Assembly: GCA_003231035.1 (NCBI GenBank)
Contig: QIHU01000525.1
Coordinates: 1-9,612 of the forward strand
DNA from: Acidobacteriota bacterium
GTDB lineage: Bacteria > Acidobacteriota > Thermoanaerobaculia > Multivoradales > SZUA-115
Length of the DNA: 9,612 bases
Direction: 5' to 3'
The notes under the pieces were generated by a model that saw only the letters and a list, made by a program, of their open reading frames with translations, did no database searches and had not been told where the DNA came from. Positions 7,714 through 9,612 of the stretch are shown in pieces. A program made the position numbers and the translations under genes. The first letter of the stretch is position 1; each line of letters opens with the position of its first letter.

Positions 7714-8241
7714 CTACACCGAACCCACCATCAAGCCTGAAGAGCCGCCGAGGCTGTTGTACTGGTAGGCGACGGTGAATTGCGGCATGTTGGCGATGTT
7801 GGTGGAAGTGGTGCGGCTGGAGACTCTCCCCGAGGTCGATTGGTAGCGGTAGAGCTCAGTGACCTCGATGGGAATCTCGCCGATCTGGGGGACGCTGGGG
7901 TTGATGACCCAGTTGGTGCGCTTGGCGCTGAGGAGTTTGCCCTTGCGGTAGTCGCCACCGAGGTTCTGGCCGGCGTAGGCGAAGCGCTTCAAGGGGCGCC
8001 GGGCGCCCGAGGCTTCGCTGACCGTGACCAGTCGTTCGGCGGGGTCGTAGGTGAAAGCCAGGTCGCTGCGACCATCGTTCTTGCGACCGGCGTTGCCGCG
8101 GGCGTCGTAGCGCGAGTAGGTGACTCTCCCGTTGCCGAAGGAGCCCAGTTCGGGGTGCTCTTCCCACAGCAGGAAGCCCCGATTGTCGTAGGTGAAGCGG
8201 CGGGTTTGGACTCCTTGCAGGGCGTGCGAAACGAGTGACAC
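7714..8241 (-). CDS. Orphan Rhs/YD-repeat fragment
   Basis: A 175-residue frame with YD-type repeats as in Rhs core proteins: FTYDNRGFLLWEEHPELG (16-33), YSRYDARGN (42-50), FTYDPAERLVTV (63-74) and YRYQSTSGRVSSR (131-143). These belong to the middle of a long Rhs beta-barrel shell, not to a complete protein: there is no signal peptide, no DPxG-type core end and no toxin tip. The nominal start GTG (8241-8239) lies inside a repeat copy and directly follows an in-frame TAA (8244-8242). No Shine-Dalgarno is visible, so it is probably untranslated. It stops at TAG 7714-7716, next to another repeat copy. It is on the same strand as, and downstream of, the Rhs tip and candidate immunity gene, the position where Rhs loci keep displaced or silent cassettes. 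Most likely a remnant left by recombination or deletion. Confidence 0.65.
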   Translation of the reverse strand: MSLVSHALQGVQTRRFTYDNRGFLLWEEHPELGSFGNGRVTYSRYDARGNAGRKNDGRSDLAFTYDPAERLVTVSEASGARRPLKRFAYAGQNLGGDYRKGKLLSAKRTNWVINPSVPQIGEIPIEVTELYRYQSTSGRVSSRTTSTNIANMPQFTVAYQYNSLGGSSGLMVGSV

Positions 8242-8251
8242 TTAGTCAGGC
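8224..8251 (-). repeat. Degenerate repeat copy B at the Rhs fragment 5' end
   Basis: Plus-strand GTGCGAAACG (8224-8233) is followed by the dyad TGAC-ACTTA-GTCA (8236-8248) and GGC. It is in the same orientation as copies A and C. On the minus strand it supplies the TAA and the apparent GTG start of the Rhs fragment, so the fragment boundary falls inside the repeat. Confidence 0.6.
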
Positions 8252-8255
8252 GGTC

Positions 8256-8291
8256 CTGCAAGTCGCGTTGCACTTGGTCAGGGCCCAAGTC
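8256..8291 (-). repeat. Degenerate repeat copy C, adjacent to copy B
   Basis: Read on the minus strand, B and C form a short tandem: GACTTG at 8291-8286 and 8264-8259, each followed by CCTGAC (8282-8277 and 8250-8245) and then an AAGTG-type block. Unit spacing is 27-32 bases. Two small inverted repeats lie within: TGCAA/TTGCA (8257-8261, 8268-8272) and ACTTGG/CCAAGT (8272-8277, 8285-8290). The latter could also act as a hairpin downstream of the candidate immunity gene. Confidence 0.55.
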
Positions 8292-8311
8292 TGAGGAAGA
8301 CATCGCAATAA

Positions 8312-8339
8312 ATGCTTCACTTAAGGGTCCTTGAAGCAT
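8312..8339 (-). terminator. Hairpin over the stop codon of the candidate immunity gene
   Basis: ATGCTTCA (8312-8319) and TGAAGCAT (8332-8339) are perfect inverted repeats with a 12-base loop. On the minus strand the structure begins in the last codons of the gene ending at 8321, encloses its TAA, and is followed by TTATT. This fits a weak intrinsic terminator or a 3'-end stabilising hairpin for the toxin-immunity transcript. Confidence 0.45.
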
Positions 8340-8926
8340 GGCTCGCCTGGCTCTTCGGTGTTTCCCGCGACGTGCCTCCTAGCTTGTATAATTGTTTGAG
8401 CCAAATCCTCTACTACCCAGGTAACAGATTCCATAATTGTTGCCATTGCCTCAGATTTCTTCGAAATCAGAGCCCTATTCTGACGCCAGCTAGTCACTGT
8501 GGTTGGACTGTCATCGCCAGCTGGCGAGGCTCGCAGCAGGTGCGCAGGCTCCGCAAGCTCGTAGTCGATCAAGATGACTACATGGTTTGGCAGAGGCGGG
8601 ATCCCTTTCTTGGAGATCGATACGTACAGAGAAACGGGGGCGTCTTTGAGCGTTGCGATGCCGCAATCTTGGAATTGTCTCAAGCTAGCACTATAAATTG
8701 ACTGCGCCAAGGTCTTAAGCTCCAGGTTAGGTATGCGATCGTAGGACATCCCACCCGTGCTCACCCTGATACGTAGTTCATCGACCGTAGCGAGGTGCGA
8801 TCGAATCAGTGATCCTGCTTCAGCTGACTCTGCTAGGGCAAAGAAAGAGGTAGCGAGAAGAAAAAAAAGGAACAGAACTCCTGGGAACTGGTTGCGATAA
8901 AGTGGCTTATTTTTCAATCGGTTCAT
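8321..8926 (-). CDS. Signal-peptide protein overlapping the Rhs tip; candidate immunity protein
   Basis: A 201-residue protein, family not recognised. Residues 1-37 look like a signal peptide: Lys/Arg-rich start, hydrophobic core GVLFLFFLLATSFFALA, likely cleavage after AEA. The mature part is therefore probably periplasmic or secreted and is a mixed alpha/beta-looking domain (LATVDELRIRVSTGG, APVSLYVSISK, NHVVILIDYEL) with Cys88 and Cys197 as the only cysteines. The start ATG (8926-8924) lies inside the Rhs reading frame, whose stop is at 8909-8907, a 20-base overlap that suggests translational coupling; AGAAG and AAAAGG lie just upstream. A small unrelated gene directly after an Rhs toxin tip is the usual place of the cognate immunity gene, and an exported product would fit neutralising a toxin that acts in the periplasm. 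The immunity role is inference from position. Base composition is visibly AT-richer than the window's left part. Confidence 0.75.
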   Translation of the reverse strand: MNRLKNKPLYRNQFPGVLFLFFLLATSFFALAESAEAGSLIRSHLATVDELRIRVSTGGMSYDRIPNLELKTLAQSIYSASLRQFQDCGIATLKDAPVSLYVSISKKGIPPLPNHVVILIDYELAEPAHLLRASPAGDDSPTTVTSWRQNRALISKKSEAMATIMESVTWVVEDLAQTIIQARRHVAGNTEEPGEPCFKDP

Positions 8927-9611
8927 CCTTTTCTTCTGCGTTTACCGCAAAGTTTATTGCGTACTTCTCGGAATCGCTTTTAAGGTACTCTTCTTCCGTT
9001 GTAGCCGCCGCGGCAGCCTCCGCATCAGCGGCTGCCTGCTCCGGCTGCAAGAGCGCCTGCTCTACATGCCCGAGCTCGTGTAGCTTGTCTGTCTTGCTAG
9101 CGCTAGGCCCAAGGATAATAACTGACGACTTTAGCTGAAAGCCTTGGTCTAGCAAGGCTTGTGCCGCCTCGGTGCCTTCCTTTCCTCCCCCTGCGGCCTC
9201 GCTGGCGGCATTCAACTCCTCGGCTGTGGGCGCTGCGAGTGTGTTTTCCGCTACGGCAGCTCGTTCATTGCCCGTGGTGGGATGACTTCCCGGGTCCCCC
9301 CGCTTGATGGTCAAGTCTCGACCGGTCCCAGGGGCGAAAGCTGCAAGCACAGCTCGTACTCGCTTGTTGCGATTCGCTTGCTTCTCAAAGAACTTCTGGT
9401 CACGCTTGGATCCGTAGAAGATGTCCAGCCCGTCTGGATCGGTGAAGGTGATGGGGTTCCCAGTTGCATACAAGTACCGATTCCAGCGCTGTGGCGCTTT
9501 CTGCGGCCTGCGACGCCCCTTCGGATCCACACTCAAAAACCTCCCCGTATTCGGATTGCAATACCGAGCATGCATGTAGTCGAGGTCGTCGCCGGGGCCG
9601 GCGTTGGTGTT
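8907..9611 (-). CDS. Rhs protein C-terminus with putative zinc metallopeptidase toxin tip (partial)
   Basis: The frame enters from the right edge and has 234 visible residues. Residues 1-63 are the Rhs repeat-associated core end: LDYMHARYCNPNTGRFLSVDP (10-30), then NRYLYATGNPITFTDPDGLD (44-63). In known Rhs proteins sequence after this point is the variable toxin tip. Here the tip is about 170 residues and contains HELGH (178-182, bases 9080-9066), the HExxH zinc-protease signature, and SEKYAINFA (214-222), whose Glu215 suits the third zinc ligand of a gluzincin-like fold. An Ala/Glu-rich segment (191-209) lies between. The ATG at 9575 is internal; the real start is outside the window, where a large Rhs shell is expected. 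Known Rhs systems deliver tips through secretion machinery such as type VI; none is visible here. The overlapping downstream gene is the candidate immunity. The metallopeptidase call rests on motif and context only. Confidence 0.85.
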   Translation of the reverse strand, partial: NTNAGPGDDLDYMHARYCNPNTGRFLSVDPKGRRRPQKAPQRWNRYLYATGNPITFTDPDGLDIFYGSKRDQKFFEKQANRNKRVRAVLAAFAPGTGRDLTIKRGDPGSHPTTGNERAAVAENTLAAPTAEELNAASEAAGGGKEGTEAAQALLDQGFQLKSSVIILGPSASKTDKLHELGHVEQALLQPEQAAADAEAAAAATTEEEYLKSDSEKYAINFAVNAEEKDEPIEK

Positions 9612-9612
9612 G

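Noticed and set aside
7780..8238. Plus-strand frame of 152 residues opposite the Rhs fragment
   Set aside because: Shadow of the YD-repeat frame; composition is Gly/Val/Ala-rich without motifs.
7637..8320. Complete insertion sequence
   Set aside because: The repeats are in direct, not inverted, orientation and no transposase frame lies between them; at most they are remnants.
8312..8701. Plus-strand frame of 129 residues opposite the candidate immunity gene
   Set aside because: The minus-strand frame has a signal peptide and couples to the Rhs gene; the plus-strand frame has no supporting signal.

Overview
GC-rich window from an unidentified bacterium. Predicted export signals on three proteins and an Rhs locus suggest a Gram-negative-type cell envelope. 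Acidobacteriota or Myxococcota would fit the coding style, but nothing here fixes the taxonomy. No rRNA, tRNA, CRISPR array or transposase gene was found.

Layout. (1) 1-141, minus: the first 47 codons of an unrecognised gene, leaving the window on the left. (2) 246/333-2702, plus: a protein of about 790-818 residues with an N-terminal Rossmann-type nucleotide-binding motif, family not recognised. Nine bases after its stop comes (3) an exported M16 (pitrilysin/insulinase-type) zinc protease, 2712-5608. It is broken into two frames at about 3320-3326, where a short segment seems to have been lost between 7-base repeats. (4) 5646-6221, minus: a secreted histidine phosphatase, convergent with the protease. 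(5) 6353-7636, plus: an APC-superfamily amino acid permease, divergent from the phosphatase.

The right-hand fifth (7637-9612) is accessory DNA read on the minus strand. It holds the C-terminal end of an Rhs protein with a variable tip containing HELGH and a downstream Glu, as in a zinc metallopeptidase toxin. A signal-peptide protein overlaps it by 20 bases and is a candidate immunity protein. Then come a degenerate repeat cluster, an orphan internal Rhs/YD-repeat fragment, and a further repeat copy. Part of the immunity gene is clearly AT-richer than the housekeeping genes.

The most novel-looking items are the toxin/immunity pair, the GACTTG...CCTGAC...GTG repeats bracketing the displaced Rhs fragment, and the unrecognised Rossmann protein paired with a damaged M16 protease.
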